From contig JAJPYH010000174.1 of the NCBI GenBank assembly GCA_021205045.1, positions 1 to 12,334 of the forward strand: a stretch of DNA of 12,334 nt, in the 5' to 3' direction. The notes below the pieces were generated by a model. The model did not search any database, had not been told where the DNA came from, and saw only the letters and a list, made by a program, of their open reading frames with translations. Positions within the stretch are counted from its first letter, which is position 1. The number at the start of each line of letters is the position of its first letter. The translations under genes and the position numbers were made by a program. The DNA is from Lachnospiraceae bacterium. Its GTDB lineage: Bacteria > Bacillota > Clostridia > Lachnospirales > Lachnospiraceae. Shown here piece by piece: positions 5,373 to 12,130 of the stretch.

Positions 5373-5808
5373 TGGGCAACATAACCTTCACATGGAACCA
5401 TTTCTGATGATACTCTCGGTCCATATGCTCCGTCCCCGGCAGGCGCACCCGTTTGATGTTGGCAAACAGCACCCAGTCGAGAAAACAGGTATCGAACACT
5501 GCCAGCACGATCATGTAGCCGTATACGAACAGAAGCCCATCTACAAAGGTTTCCGCTCCCGCTATATGGGCCATCCACGCAAACAGGAACAGAAATGCGA
5601 TGACAGCGACGCTTTTCCGAAGAATTGTGAAGAATGTCATCCGTTCTTTTACTGCTTCCTTGTGCTGTGAGGAATAGTATTGCGCCTGAATTTCCGGCGG
5701 ATAATCGCCAATGAAGGACACAGGGTTGACCAGCAGCATTCCAAAAATAGACACGCCAAATAGAGCGCACATCACAATGCATTCGAGAATATAGACGGAA
5801 ACGCTCAT
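5305..5808 (-). pseudogene. Membrane protein lacking its C-terminus
   Basis: The ATG (5806-5808) overlaps the methyltransferase stop in ATGA, with GGAAGGGG upstream. Three hydrophobic segments are visible, at about residues 6-28 (ILECIVMCALFGVSIFGMLL), 64-85 (SVAVIAFLFLFAWMAHIAG) and 90-115 (GLLFVYGYMIVLAVF and following). They are followed by a soluble stretch, VRLPGTEHMDREYHQKWFHV. After KVMLPM the sequence turns into a low-hydrophobicity tail (SLTATCRRPRTDNEK...) that is the ketopantoate-reductase fragment read in another frame, so the last membrane segment or segments are probably lost. I do not recognise a named function; coupling to the methyltransferase suggests they worked together. 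Confidence 0.55.
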
Positions 5809-6497
5809 TGGTCACGCCCCTTCCGGCAGGTGAAGCAAGCTATGGATTTCACAGTGCTAAACTCTACTGCCTCATACTGCTGTTCCAGGCGCTGTTTCAG
5901 ACTGCCCGCTGTTTCATAGGGTGGAGTGAAGAACCCCTTCGGCTCATAGAGATGCCGGATGAACCAATCTGTCCGGGCAGTTTCCCCGGCAACGTAAAAA
6001 CAACCGCAGAAACAGCCGCCGGGCTTTAAGACCCGGAACACCTCCCGATAAGCCGCTTCTTTATCGGGAAAAGCATGAAATCCATTGAGAGAAAGTACGA
6101 TGTCAAAGTTGCCGTCCGGGAAGGGCAAATTTCCCACATCCCCCTGCTGAAAGCGGACATGGGTCAGCCCGTCCCGTTTCGCCCTTTTTTGCGCACGGGA
6201 CATCATGTCCTCGGAATAATCCAGACAAGTGATGCTTGCATCAGGCAGTTTTTGATAGACCGGCATGGTCAGCACGCCGGTGCCCACCGGCACCTCCAGC
6301 AACGAACCGGAGAAATCCTCCGGAATACCGGAAAGCGCACGGAGCAGATACTCATCGGTTTCTGTCTGCCCCATATCCCACACCAGTCTGCATATGGCTT
6401 TGCCCAACAGGGTAGAACAAGTGATCATGCCATCATAGAGAGTTGCTTCTTTGCCCAATGCTTGATATGCGGATTTAATTTCCTCGTGTTTGTTCAT
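5805..6497 (-). CDS. Class I SAM-dependent methyltransferase
   Basis: This 230-aa protein is a complete class I (Rossmann-like) methyltransferase of the Methyltransf_11/UbiE type. The glycine motif I is LLEVPVGTGVLTMP (about residues 66-79); the acidic end of strand 2 is ITCLDYSEDM; motif II is QQGDVGNLPFPDGNFDIVLS; and motif III is VLKPGG. Substrate cannot be predicted. The ATG at 6495-6497 has GGGGAG upstream. It heads a minus-strand operon whose downstream genes (membrane protein, reductase, acetyltransferase) are truncated, and it is the only one left intact. Its promoter carries a perfect palindrome across the likely transcription start, so expression is probably controlled by a dimeric repressor or metalloregulator. 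Motif I has V-P-V before GTG, slightly unlike the common D/E-x-G-x-G-x-G. Confidence 0.85.
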   Translation of the reverse strand: MNKHEEIKSAYQALGKEATLYDGMITCSTLLGKAICRLVWDMGQTETDEYLLRALSGIPEDFSGSLLEVPVGTGVLTMPVYQKLPDASITCLDYSEDMMSRAQKRAKRDGLTHVRFQQGDVGNLPFPDGNFDIVLSLNGFHAFPDKEAAYREVFRVLKPGGCFCGCFYVAGETARTDWFIRHLYEPKGFFTPPYETAGSLKQRLEQQYEAVEFSTVKSIACFTCRKGRDQ

Positions 6498-6521
6498 GCC
6501 ATTTTCTCCCCTTCATTAGTC

Positions 6522-6570
6522 GTTAGCCTTGGCTAACTTATATTGTAACAGATACTAATGGAAAAATCAA
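6522..6570 (-). promoter_or_regulatory. Methyltransferase promoter with a 16-bp palindromic operator
   Basis: On the minus strand TTGATT (6565-6570) and TACAAT (6542-6547) are 17 bp apart. Immediately downstream, GTTAGCC-AA-GGCTAAC (6522-6537) is a perfect 7+2+7 palindrome covering the probable +1. GTTAG/CTAAC half-sites recall DtxR/IdeR-type operators, but the half-site spacing differs, so the regulator is not assigned. Confidence 0.7.
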
Positions 6571-6831
6571 TGCAGAACCTGCGCGATTATGCACCAAATT
6601 AAACATTACTGGGTGACGACATATCGCAAAGCTACGGAACCTGTCACCGACAGCTTCCTTCGCATTCCAGCCTGCCTAAAGCTTTTCAGTATTTCATTGT
6701 CATTGTGATTTCGGATTACTGTTATCAGGAAGCTTGTATTTACTGTTTTTTGACCCAGAGGAGGGTGTCGGAGCGAAAGCGTTTGAAATTATTTTCGCTC
6801 TCCTTATTGCTGCTTTAAAAAGAAAAAGATA
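6571..6831. other. Gap without a supported gene; one stable hairpin
   Basis: No ORF here has a convincing start. A hairpin at 6636-6658 (GGAA-c-CTGTC, loop ACC, GACAG-c-TTCC) is stable on either strand but has no T-tract. An open frame lacking a start runs from the stop near 6680 to a TAA at about 6831 and ends with hydrophobic FEIIFALLIAALKRKR; it may be a remnant of a small membrane protein. Confidence 0.3.
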
Positions 6832-7055
6832 ATGGAAGAACACCAGTCATCTGTATGGTACAATGATAAGGAAGGATATTGGTATTGTTGTCTGCCGGAT
6901 GACACAAAGAAAAATGGGTGGCGCAATGTCAAACGCTTGTAGACTATACAAAGTCTGAGGATGGTGATCGCTGGCTGCCCCTGACGTCTAAAGCTAAGGA
7001 AATTATTGCAAGAGTCAAGGCCATCAACAGGCAGTACAGGGAAAACAGATTCTGA
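6832..7055 (+). pseudogene. Remnants of a tyrosine-type integrase
   Basis: Two fragments in different frames lie end to end. The first (6832-6942) starts with ATG and reads EEHQSSVWYNDKEGYWYCCL, then PDDTKKNGWRNVKR, like the N-terminal arm-binding strands of phage or ICE integrases. The second (6945-7055) reads TKSEDGDRWLPLTSKAKEII, then ARVKAINRQYRENRF. It resembles the central catalytic-domain segment T-K-T-x-x-x-x-R-x-I-P-L-T-x-x-A-x-x-I-L. The core-binding domain, the R...H-x-x-R motif and the catalytic tyrosine are absent. The fragments read toward the 3' end of tRNA-Leu about 200 bp away, the usual place of an integrase next to its attachment site. The second fragment is the more convincing of the two. 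Confidence 0.5.
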
Positions 7056-7091
7056 CTGCTTTGAATGTAGATGACCTGGAAAAAGCAACAA

Positions 7092-7183
7092 CGTGAGACA
7101 TCTGCGTGAGAAAGATGCGCAGATCAACATGTGAGGAAATGAATGATCGCCGCGTAAAAGCCGCTACGTGAGATACGTGAGAT
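7092..7183. repeat. Short direct and inverted repeats between integrase remnant and tRNA-Leu
   Basis: CGTGAGA recurs at 7093-7099, 7106-7112, 7168-7174 and 7177-7183; the last two form a tandem TACGTGAGA pair (7166-7183). ATCTGCG (7101-7107) and CGCAGAT (7119-7125) form a 7-bp inverted repeat around 11 nt. Repeats of this kind near an integrase can be arm-binding sites, but this is inference. Confidence 0.4.
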
Positions 7184-7213
7184 GAAAAAACAGGATTTTC
7201 AGGCAAAGAGAAA

Positions 7214-7247
7214 GCTCAGAAAGCCTTATTTTAAAGGATTTCTGAGC
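7214..7247 (-). terminator. Terminator of tRNA-Leu
   Basis: On the minus strand GCTCAGAAA...TTTCTGAGC forms a 9-bp stem, with a further CCTT/AAGG pairing inside, followed by TTTCTCTTT. It lies 13 nt beyond the tRNA 3' end. Confidence 0.75.
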
Positions 7248-7260
7248 CTTTCACACTGGC

Positions 7261-7344
7261 TGCGGAAGAAGGGACTTGAACCCTCAAGGAGTAACCTCCA
7301 CACGGACCTGAACCGTGCGCGTCTGCCAATTCCGCCACTTCCGC
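7261..7344 (-). tRNA. tRNA-Leu (anticodon CAG)
   Basis: An 84-nt class II tRNA. The acceptor stem is GCGGAAG/CTTCCGC with discriminator A, as leucine requires. The D arm (GCG-GAATTGGCAGA-CGC) is followed by the anticodon arm CACGG-TTCAGGT-CCGTG, giving anticodon CAG for CUG codons. A long variable arm (GGAGG...TCC) precedes the T arm GAGGG-TTCAAGT-CCCTT. CCA is not encoded; GCC follows the discriminator instead. The gene has its own promoter and terminator. It marks the border between the polyamine operon and the accessory region, and its 3' end faces the integrase remnant, so it is a probable attachment site. Confidence 0.95.
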
Positions 7345-7385
7345 ATTTGCGCTTCCCGCATTTCTGCGTTCCGCGAACAAATGGT

Positions 7386-7414
7386 ACTATAACAGAAACT
7401 CCAGCTTCCGTCAA
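7386..7414 (-). promoter_or_regulatory. Promoter of tRNA-Leu
   Basis: TTGACG (7409-7414) and TATAGT (7386-7391) on the minus strand are separated by 17 bp, 41 nt before the mature tRNA 5' end. A strong, isolated sigma-A promoter as expected for a stable RNA gene. Confidence 0.8.
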
Positions 7415-7488
7415 GTACCTTTTTGAAAAAATTTTTATTTTTTTCGACCGGCTCTTTGACGGCTTCCACAAAATCCTTCAGTCTCGGA

Positions 7489-8538
7489 TCAGTATGCCTT
7501 CACCTTGGTCCACAGATCCGCGAAATACTGCTTGATCTCGCTGGTCTGGTAGCGGAAGCACTCGTTCAGCGGATTGGTCATATCCGGAGCATAGGAGGAA
7601 ATTCCCGCATAGTCTTCCTCCAGCATGGTCTCATAGGCCTCCGTGACCGGCGAGGTATAGCCCACCTCCGCGGTGTTGGCGGTGGCGTTGTCCACATCCA
7701 GCATGAAATTGATGAACTCATGGGCCAGATCCACCTGCTCGGAATCCTTCATAATCACCATGCAGTCAAACCATTCGTTGGTGCCCTCTGCAGGCTGATA
7801 GAAGCCCATATCCTCATTCTCTGACATGATATAGGCCGCGTCGCCGGAATAAACGATGGCAATGGATTTATTGCCGGAAACCATGTTGTCGATGACGTCG
7901 TCGCCGGCATAGATGGGATCCATCAGGTCTCTCTGCTCAATCAGCCACTGATAGGCCTCGTCGATCTCGTCCGTATTGTCCGTGTTCATGGAATAACCCA
8001 GGGCCTTTAAAGCGATCATAAAGGAGTCTCTCTCGGAGTCATACATATAGATGTCGCCCGCGTATTTGGTATTGCGCAGAAGCTCCCAGCCATCCGCCAG
8101 ATCGGCCTCGTCCACCACCGTGGTGTCATAGAGAATGCCCACGGTTCCATAGAAATAGGGAACGCTGTATTCATTCTCCGGGTCGAAGTCCTGCCCCATG
8201 ACGTCCTGATTAAGATTCACGCTGTTGGGGATTTTGTCCCAGTCAATTTCCTGCAGGTAATCCTCCTTGATCAGGCGCTCAATCATATAATCAGAAGGAA
8301 TCAGCACGTCGTAGGACTCGCCGCTTAAAATCTTCGTGTACATGGACTCGTTGGAATCAAAGGTCTCGTAGACCACGTTACAGTCAAATTCTTTTTCAAA
8401 CTGAGTCAGCAGGCTGGTGTCCATATACTCTCCCGCGTTATAAACCTTCAGGGTGGCCTTGCCGCTGCTGTCGCAGCCGGAAAGCATCAGGGCGGTCAGC
8501 CCCGCGGCGGCCATGACGGCCAGTAATTTCTTTTTCAT
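7489..8538 (-). CDS. potD: Spermidine/putrescine-binding lipoprotein PotD
   Basis: This 349-aa extracellular substrate-binding protein delivers polyamines to the PotABC transporter. It has a lipoprotein signal peptide: MKKK, a hydrophobic core and the lipobox LSGC with the lipidated cysteine at residue 22. Mature features match PotD: LKVYNAGEYMDTSLLTQFEK near the N-terminus (usually YNWGEYID), YDVLIPSDYMIERL, and VPYFYGTVGILYD. Length is standard. ATG 8536-8538 is preceded by GAGGAGG. It is the last gene of the pot operon, separated from potC by 162 nt, longer than the other gaps; raised expression of the binding protein relative to the permease through RNA processing or an internal promoter is possible but not shown. 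A W-to-A change in the YNWGE-like motif may influence ligand preference. Confidence 0.93.
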   Translation of the reverse strand: MKKKLLAVMAAAGLTALMLSGCDSSGKATLKVYNAGEYMDTSLLTQFEKEFDCNVVYETFDSNESMYTKILSGESYDVLIPSDYMIERLIKEDYLQEIDWDKIPNSVNLNQDVMGQDFDPENEYSVPYFYGTVGILYDTTVVDEADLADGWELLRNTKYAGDIYMYDSERDSFMIALKALGYSMNTDNTDEIDEAYQWLIEQRDLMDPIYAGDDVIDNMVSGNKSIAIVYSGDAAYIMSENEDMGFYQPAEGTNEWFDCMVIMKDSEQVDLAHEFINFMLDVDNATANTAEVGYTSPVTEAYETMLEEDYAGISSYAPDMTNPLNECFRYQTSEIKQYFADLWTKVKAY

Positions 8539-8700
8539 AATCAGTGTCCTCCTCTTCCCACGTTCATGACGCGGTTTTTTATATGTGTTTTATTACATAC
8601 GGGATTTACCCGATTTGCTTTTCAGAGCATCCTCCGGCAAATTCCCGCACAGTCCTTTTTCCGATCCGGGTTGTTTCATCCGAAAGGCCGTTCAAAAGCA
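8539..8700 (-). other. potC-potD intergenic spacer
   Basis: This 162-nt spacer contains the potD ribosome binding site (GAGGAGG at its downstream end) and only a small hairpin (CCGCGT/ACGTGG around 8555-8575). I see no clear terminator, promoter or ORF in it. Confidence 0.4.
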
Positions 8701-9525
8701 TTACGCCAGCTCTTTTGCTTCCTTCTGTGCCTGTGCGGCGCTCTTCCGGCGCTTCTTCATCACTGTTGGCACTACGTTGGCGATCACCAGCAGCACCATG
8801 ATCACCAGGATCACAATGGTGGACAGGGCGTTGATGGTGGGGTTGGTGCGCTTGGTCATATTGTACACAATGATGGAAATATTTTTCACCCCGTTGCCGG
8901 TCACAAAGTAGGAAATCACAAAGTCGTCGAAGGACATGGTGAAGGCCAGCAGCACCCCCGCGAAGATTCCATCCTTGATCATGGGCAAAATCACCTTATA
9001 TAGTGCCTGCCAGGGCGTGGCTCCCAGATCCATGGCGGCGTTGGCCAGATTGGGATTTAAGGAGCGCACCTTGGGGTACACGCTGGTGATCACATAGGGC
9101 GTACAGAAGGAAATATGGGCCAACAGCATGGTCATATAGCCCTTTTCTATTTTTAAGGAGGAAAATAAAATCATCAGGCCGATGGCGGTCACAATATCCG
9201 GGTTCATGATCGGAATATTGTTGATATTGATGATCAGCTCCTTTATCACCTTTTTATTCTTCGACAGGCCGATGGCGGTGGCGGTGCCCAGGATGGTGGA
9301 AATCACGGTGGACAGCAGGGCGATGGTGATGGACACATACACCGCGCTCATAATCTCCGCATCCGCAAACAACTCCTGATACCACATCAGGGAAAAGCCG
9401 GTAAATTTCGTCAGCGACTTGGACGAATTAAAGGAAAAAAACATGGTCACAAAAATGGGCAGATACAGAAAGAGGAAGCAAATGACGATGTAAATTACGC
9501 CCGGCAGACTTTTTTTCTTTTTCAA
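8701..9525 (-). CDS. potC: Spermidine/putrescine ABC transporter permease PotC
   Basis: This 274-aa inner-membrane permease has about six membrane segments. The first is GVIYIVICFLFLYLPIFVTMFF (split as VIYIVICFLFLYLPIF and continuing) at residues 9-30; a late one is IVILVIMVLLVIANVV near residue 245. The cytoplasmic EAA loop that docks onto the ATPase is AAMDLGATPWQALYKVILP (about 160-178). The start is a TTG at 9523-9525 overlapping the potB stop (TTGA), with GGAGG upstream; no ATG fits nearby, so translational coupling to PotB is likely. PotC with PotB forms the heterodimeric channel. The C-terminus is charged (RRKSAAQAQKEAKE). Confidence 0.93.
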   Translation of the reverse strand: MKKKKSLPGVIYIVICFLFLYLPIFVTMFFSFNSSKSLTKFTGFSLMWYQELFADAEIMSAVYVSITIALLSTVISTILGTATAIGLSKNKKVIKELIININNIPIMNPDIVTAIGLMILFSSLKIEKGYMTMLLAHISFCTPYVITSVYPKVRSLNPNLANAAMDLGATPWQALYKVILPMIKDGIFAGVLLAFTMSFDDFVISYFVTGNGVKNISIIVYNMTKRTNPTINALSTIVILVIMVLLVIANVVPTVMKKRRKSAAQAQKEAKELA

Positions 9526-10352
9526 AGCTCTTCCTCCTTATCCTCCTGGTCTAATCTGCGCATCAGAGTGATGGCCACCAGGATCACAGCCGTCAATATC
9601 AGGGAAAGGGCGCTTCCGAAGTTCCAGTTGCCCACGGAAATAAACTGATTTTCAATCAGGTTGCCGATCAGGGTGTACTGTCCGCCTCCCAGAAGCTTTG
9701 GAATGACGAAGGTGGAAATGGAAAGCAGAAAGGTCACAATCACGCCGTTAAGTACTCCCGGAATGGACAACTTGAATATCACCTTCGTAAAGGTCTGAAA
9801 GGGTGTGGCGCCCAGATCCTCGGCCGCCTCAATCAGAGATTTGTCGATTTTGCTCAGGGAGGTATGAATGGGAATCACCATAAAGGGCAGGAAATCGCTG
9901 ACCATGCCGATGATGACCGCAAAATTGGTGTACATCAGGGTCACAGGCTCCAGCCCCAGGGCCTGCAGGATGCTGTTGATGATGCCGTTGTCGGACAGAA
10001 TGCTGATCCAGGCGTAGGTGCGCAGCAGGGTGTTGATCCACATGGGAATGGTCACCAGCAGAATCAGACTGCTCTGGATTCTCTCCTCAAAGCGGCAGAT
10101 ATTGTAGGCCAGGGTATAGCCCAGCACCAGGCAGATGCCCACGGTGATCAGGCCGATCTGCAGGGATTTGACGAACACCTGCACATAGATGGGCTCCGCG
10201 AATTTGGCGAAATTTTCCAGGGTAAACTGGATATTGACCAGGGTATTGCCCCCGGTAGTCACAGAATAAATGGCGATCAGCAGCATGGGAATGACGATCA
10301 TTAAAAAGGACCAGACCATGTAAGGACGCACCATTTTTGTGTAGTGTTTCAT
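9522..10352 (-). CDS. potB: Spermidine/putrescine ABC transporter permease PotB
   Basis: This 276-aa permease is paired with PotC. Membrane segments include VWSFLMIVIPMLLIAIYSV (about 13-31), LITVGICLVLGYTLAYNIC (about 69-87), LILLVTIPMWINTLLRTYAW, and a final ALSLILTAVILVAITLM. The EAA loop is EAAEDLGATPFQTFTKVIF (about 176-194). ATG 10350-10352 lies 12 nt after the potA stop, with GAGGAGG in the gap, so it is co-transcribed. Sequence and length are typical of Firmicute PotB. The charged end QEDKEEEL encodes the ribosome binding site of potC. Confidence 0.93.
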   Translation of the reverse strand: MKHYTKMVRPYMVWSFLMIVIPMLLIAIYSVTTGGNTLVNIQFTLENFAKFAEPIYVQVFVKSLQIGLITVGICLVLGYTLAYNICRFEERIQSSLILLVTIPMWINTLLRTYAWISILSDNGIINSILQALGLEPVTLMYTNFAVIIGMVSDFLPFMVIPIHTSLSKIDKSLIEAAEDLGATPFQTFTKVIFKLSIPGVLNGVIVTFLLSISTFVIPKLLGGGQYTLIGNLIENQFISVGNWNFGSALSLILTAVILVAITLMRRLDQEDKEEEL

Positions 10353-10364
10353 AGAATAACCTCC

Positions 10365-11405
10365 TCACATCGGGTACATTACATGAATGCCTTCCGGCTC
10401 GATGCTCAGCCCCACTTTGTCCTCCACTTCAAACTGACGGGTAGTCTGTACCAGATACTTCCGGTACCGGGTCTCCACCTGCAGTTCATAGTGAACGCCC
10501 TTGAACACCACGGATTTCACCACGCCGGAAATCATTCCCTGGTCCGGCTGGGTCAGCAGGAAATCCTCCGGACGGATGACCACCTCCACAGGCTCATTTT
10601 CCTTAAAGCCCTTATCCACGCACTCAAAGTCCCGGCCGTCGAAGCTGACCAGGCAATCCCGTCTCATGACGGCTCCGCCGATGATGTTGGAGGCACCGAT
10701 AAAGCCCGCCACAAAGCGGTTCTCCGGCTCATTGTAAATATCCTCCGGGGTGCCGATCTGCTGGATCACGCCCTCATTCATGACCACCACCGTGTCGGAC
10801 ATGGACAAAGCCTCCTCCTGGTCATGGGTCACAAAGATGAAGGTGATGCCCACCTCCTCCTGAATCTTTTTGAGCTCCGTCTGCATTTCCTTGCGCAGCT
10901 TGGCGTCCAGCGCCCCCAGCGGCTCATCCAGCAGCAAAACCTTTGGCTCATTGACCAGCGCTCTCGCTATGGCCACACGCTGCTGCTGCCCGCCGGAGAG
11001 AAGGGTCACATCCCTGTCCTCGAAGCCCTCCAGACCCACCAGCTTTAAGGTCCCGCTGACCTTGGCGTCGATGATTTTGGGGTCCACCTTTTTGATTTTC
11101 AGGCCGAAGGCCACATTGTCATGGACATTCAGAAAGGGAAACAGGGCGTAATTCTGAAAAACGGTGTTGACCTCCCGCTTGTAGGCCGGCACCTTTGATA
11201 TATCAATTCCGTTGAATAAGACCTCGCCCCCGGTGGGCTCCTCAAAGCCCCCGATAATGCGCAGGGTGGTGGTCTTGCCGCAGCCAGAGGGGCCTAAGAG
11301 GGTGAGGAATTCGTTCTGGTGAATATTCAGGTTGATGCCCTTTAATACCTGCTGGTCCCCGAAATTATGGGTCAGATTTTTTAACTCGATGATCACATTA
11401 TTCAT
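10365..11405 (-). CDS. potA: Spermidine/putrescine ABC transporter ATPase PotA
   Basis: This 346-aa ATPase powers polyamine import. All nucleotide-binding motifs are present: Walker A GPSGCGKTT (about residues 37-45), Q-loop TVFQNYALFPFLNV, signature LSGGQQQRVAIARAL (about 134-148), Walker B VLLLDEPLGALD and H-loop FVTHDQEEAL. The C-terminal 100 residues form the TOBE regulatory domain of the MalK/PotA subfamily (VRPEDFLL, then VKSVVFKGVHYELQV). ATG 11403-11405 follows GAGAGG. It is the first gene of potABCD, 182 nt downstream of the XRE-cupin regulator on the same strand. The leader holds two long tandem repeats, so control at this point, transcriptional or post-transcriptional, is likely. 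Confidence 0.95.
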   Translation of the reverse strand: MNNVIIELKNLTHNFGDQQVLKGINLNIHQNEFLTLLGPSGCGKTTTLRIIGGFEEPTGGEVLFNGIDISKVPAYKREVNTVFQNYALFPFLNVHDNVAFGLKIKKVDPKIIDAKVSGTLKLVGLEGFEDRDVTLLSGGQQQRVAIARALVNEPKVLLLDEPLGALDAKLRKEMQTELKKIQEEVGITFIFVTHDQEEALSMSDTVVVMNEGVIQQIGTPEDIYNEPENRFVAGFIGASNIIGGAVMRRDCLVSFDGRDFECVDKGFKENEPVEVVIRPEDFLLTQPDQGMISGVVKSVVFKGVHYELQVETRYRKYLVQTTRQFEVEDKVGLSIEPEGIHVMYPM

Positions 11406-11432
11406 AATATACCTCTCAAATCACTTCTCTAT

Positions 11433-11570
11433 ATCATGGCGGCGCAGCAGCCTGGGTCCTTAGTACGGCTCTTTAGCAACGCATCTCAAATTCATAAAAA
11501 AAATCATGGCGGCGCAGCAGCCTGGTTCCTTAGTATGGCTCTCTAGCAACGCATCTCAAATTCACATAAA
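11433..11570 (-). repeat. Two tandem 68-70-bp repeats in the potA leader
   Basis: Units at 11433-11500 and 11503-11570 have a 70-bp period and differ at only three positions in the first 62 bp, then by a short indel. On the transcribed (minus) strand each contains TTTGAGATGCGTTGCTA, then an AGCC...GGCT pairing and a GC-rich GGCTGCTGCGCCGCC hairpin, ending CCATGAT. Each unit holds a possible three-codon ORF (ATG CGT TGC TAA) in copy 1, and CTAG instead of CTAA in copy 2. The 3' unit ends 28 nt before the potA start. They may be RNA structures, operators, or copies of a dispersed intergenic repeat. Confidence 0.85.
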
Positions 11571-11587
11571 AACCGCTTCTCAGCCCC

Positions 11588-12121
11588 TTAAAAGCTCGGC
11601 GGACAACTGACCCACAGAAGCTTCGCCCCCGTGCCCGATGTCAGATAATGCCGGTATTTGGCCGCAAAATAAAAGGACTCTCCCGCTCTGACCTTAAATG
11701 TTCTGGAGCCGATGTGCAGATCCGCGCTGCCGCTCAGCAGATACCCAAACTCCTCGCCCTCGTGAGGATCCAGGGCTTCCGTCCGGCCGCCCTTCTCAAT
11801 GGTCACCAGAATGGGCTCCATGCTGTTCTTCTGCGCGTTGGGAATGACCCACTGGATCACATTGCCCCGCTCCTCGTCGATCTTTTCAAAATAATCCGTC
11901 TTCTTGAAGACGATCTGCGTGTCCTCCGAATCGCTGAAAAACTCCTTCAGATCCGTCCCCAGACAGGTCAGAATATCCGTCAGCGTGGAGATGGACGGCG
12001 AGGTCAGATTCCTCTCCAGCTGGGAAATAAATCCCTTCGACAGCTCCGCCCGGTCCGCCAGCTCCTCCTGCGTCAGATTCTTCATCAGGCGCAGCTCCTT
12101 GATTTTTCCTCCGATGTCCAT
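11588..12121 (-). CDS. XRE-cupin transcriptional regulator (PuuR-like)
   Basis: This 177-aa protein has an N-terminal Cro/C1-type HTH (residues 4-60: IKELRLMKNLTQEELADRAE with recognition helix SKGFISQLERN), a linker, and a C-terminal cupin_2 barrel (about 103-177). The barrel shows DPHEGEEFGYLLSGSADLHI, VRAGESFYFAAKYRH and the conserved closing strand. Histidines in DPHEGEE and KYRHY could bind a metal or ligand. This architecture is that of PuuR-type regulators, which sense polyamines or related small molecules. Sitting directly upstream of potABCD on the same strand makes control of polyamine import the obvious role; effector and operator are inferred. The start is ATG 12119-12121 (MDIGGKIKELR), matching the family, though the upstream site (GCGGGTG) is weak, which may keep expression low. 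Confidence 0.9.
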   Translation of the reverse strand: MDIGGKIKELRLMKNLTQEELADRAELSKGFISQLERNLTSPSISTLTDILTCLGTDLKEFFSDSEDTQIVFKKTDYFEKIDEERGNVIQWVIPNAQKNSMEPILVTIEKGGRTEALDPHEGEEFGYLLSGSADLHIGSRTFKVRAGESFYFAAKYRHYLTSGTGAKLLWVSCPPSF

Positions 12122-12130
12122 GCGTTCACC

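Noticed and set aside
5372..5815. N-terminal part of the 261-codon frame ending at 5030
   Set aside because: It is the out-of-phase reading of the membrane-protein gene (rich in R, H, S, G; no coherent fold). Only the part from 5030 to about 5372 resembles a real protein.
6625..6660. CGCAAAGCTACGG, resembling part of the c-di-GMP-I (GEMM) riboswitch
   Set aside because: The rest of the consensus (the preceding GAAA-containing arm and the following CUAA and GGUUACCG parts) is absent on either side; chance similarity is more likely.
8566..11151. Several plus-strand frames of 65-234 codons over the pot genes
   Set aside because: All are antisense shadows of strongly conserved potA, potB, potC and potD.
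11436..11590. Plus-strand mini-ORFs starting MAAQQPGSLV in each 70-bp repeat unit
   Set aside because: No ribosome binding site precedes either copy, and they run antisense to the potA leader; identity between copies is explained by the DNA duplication.
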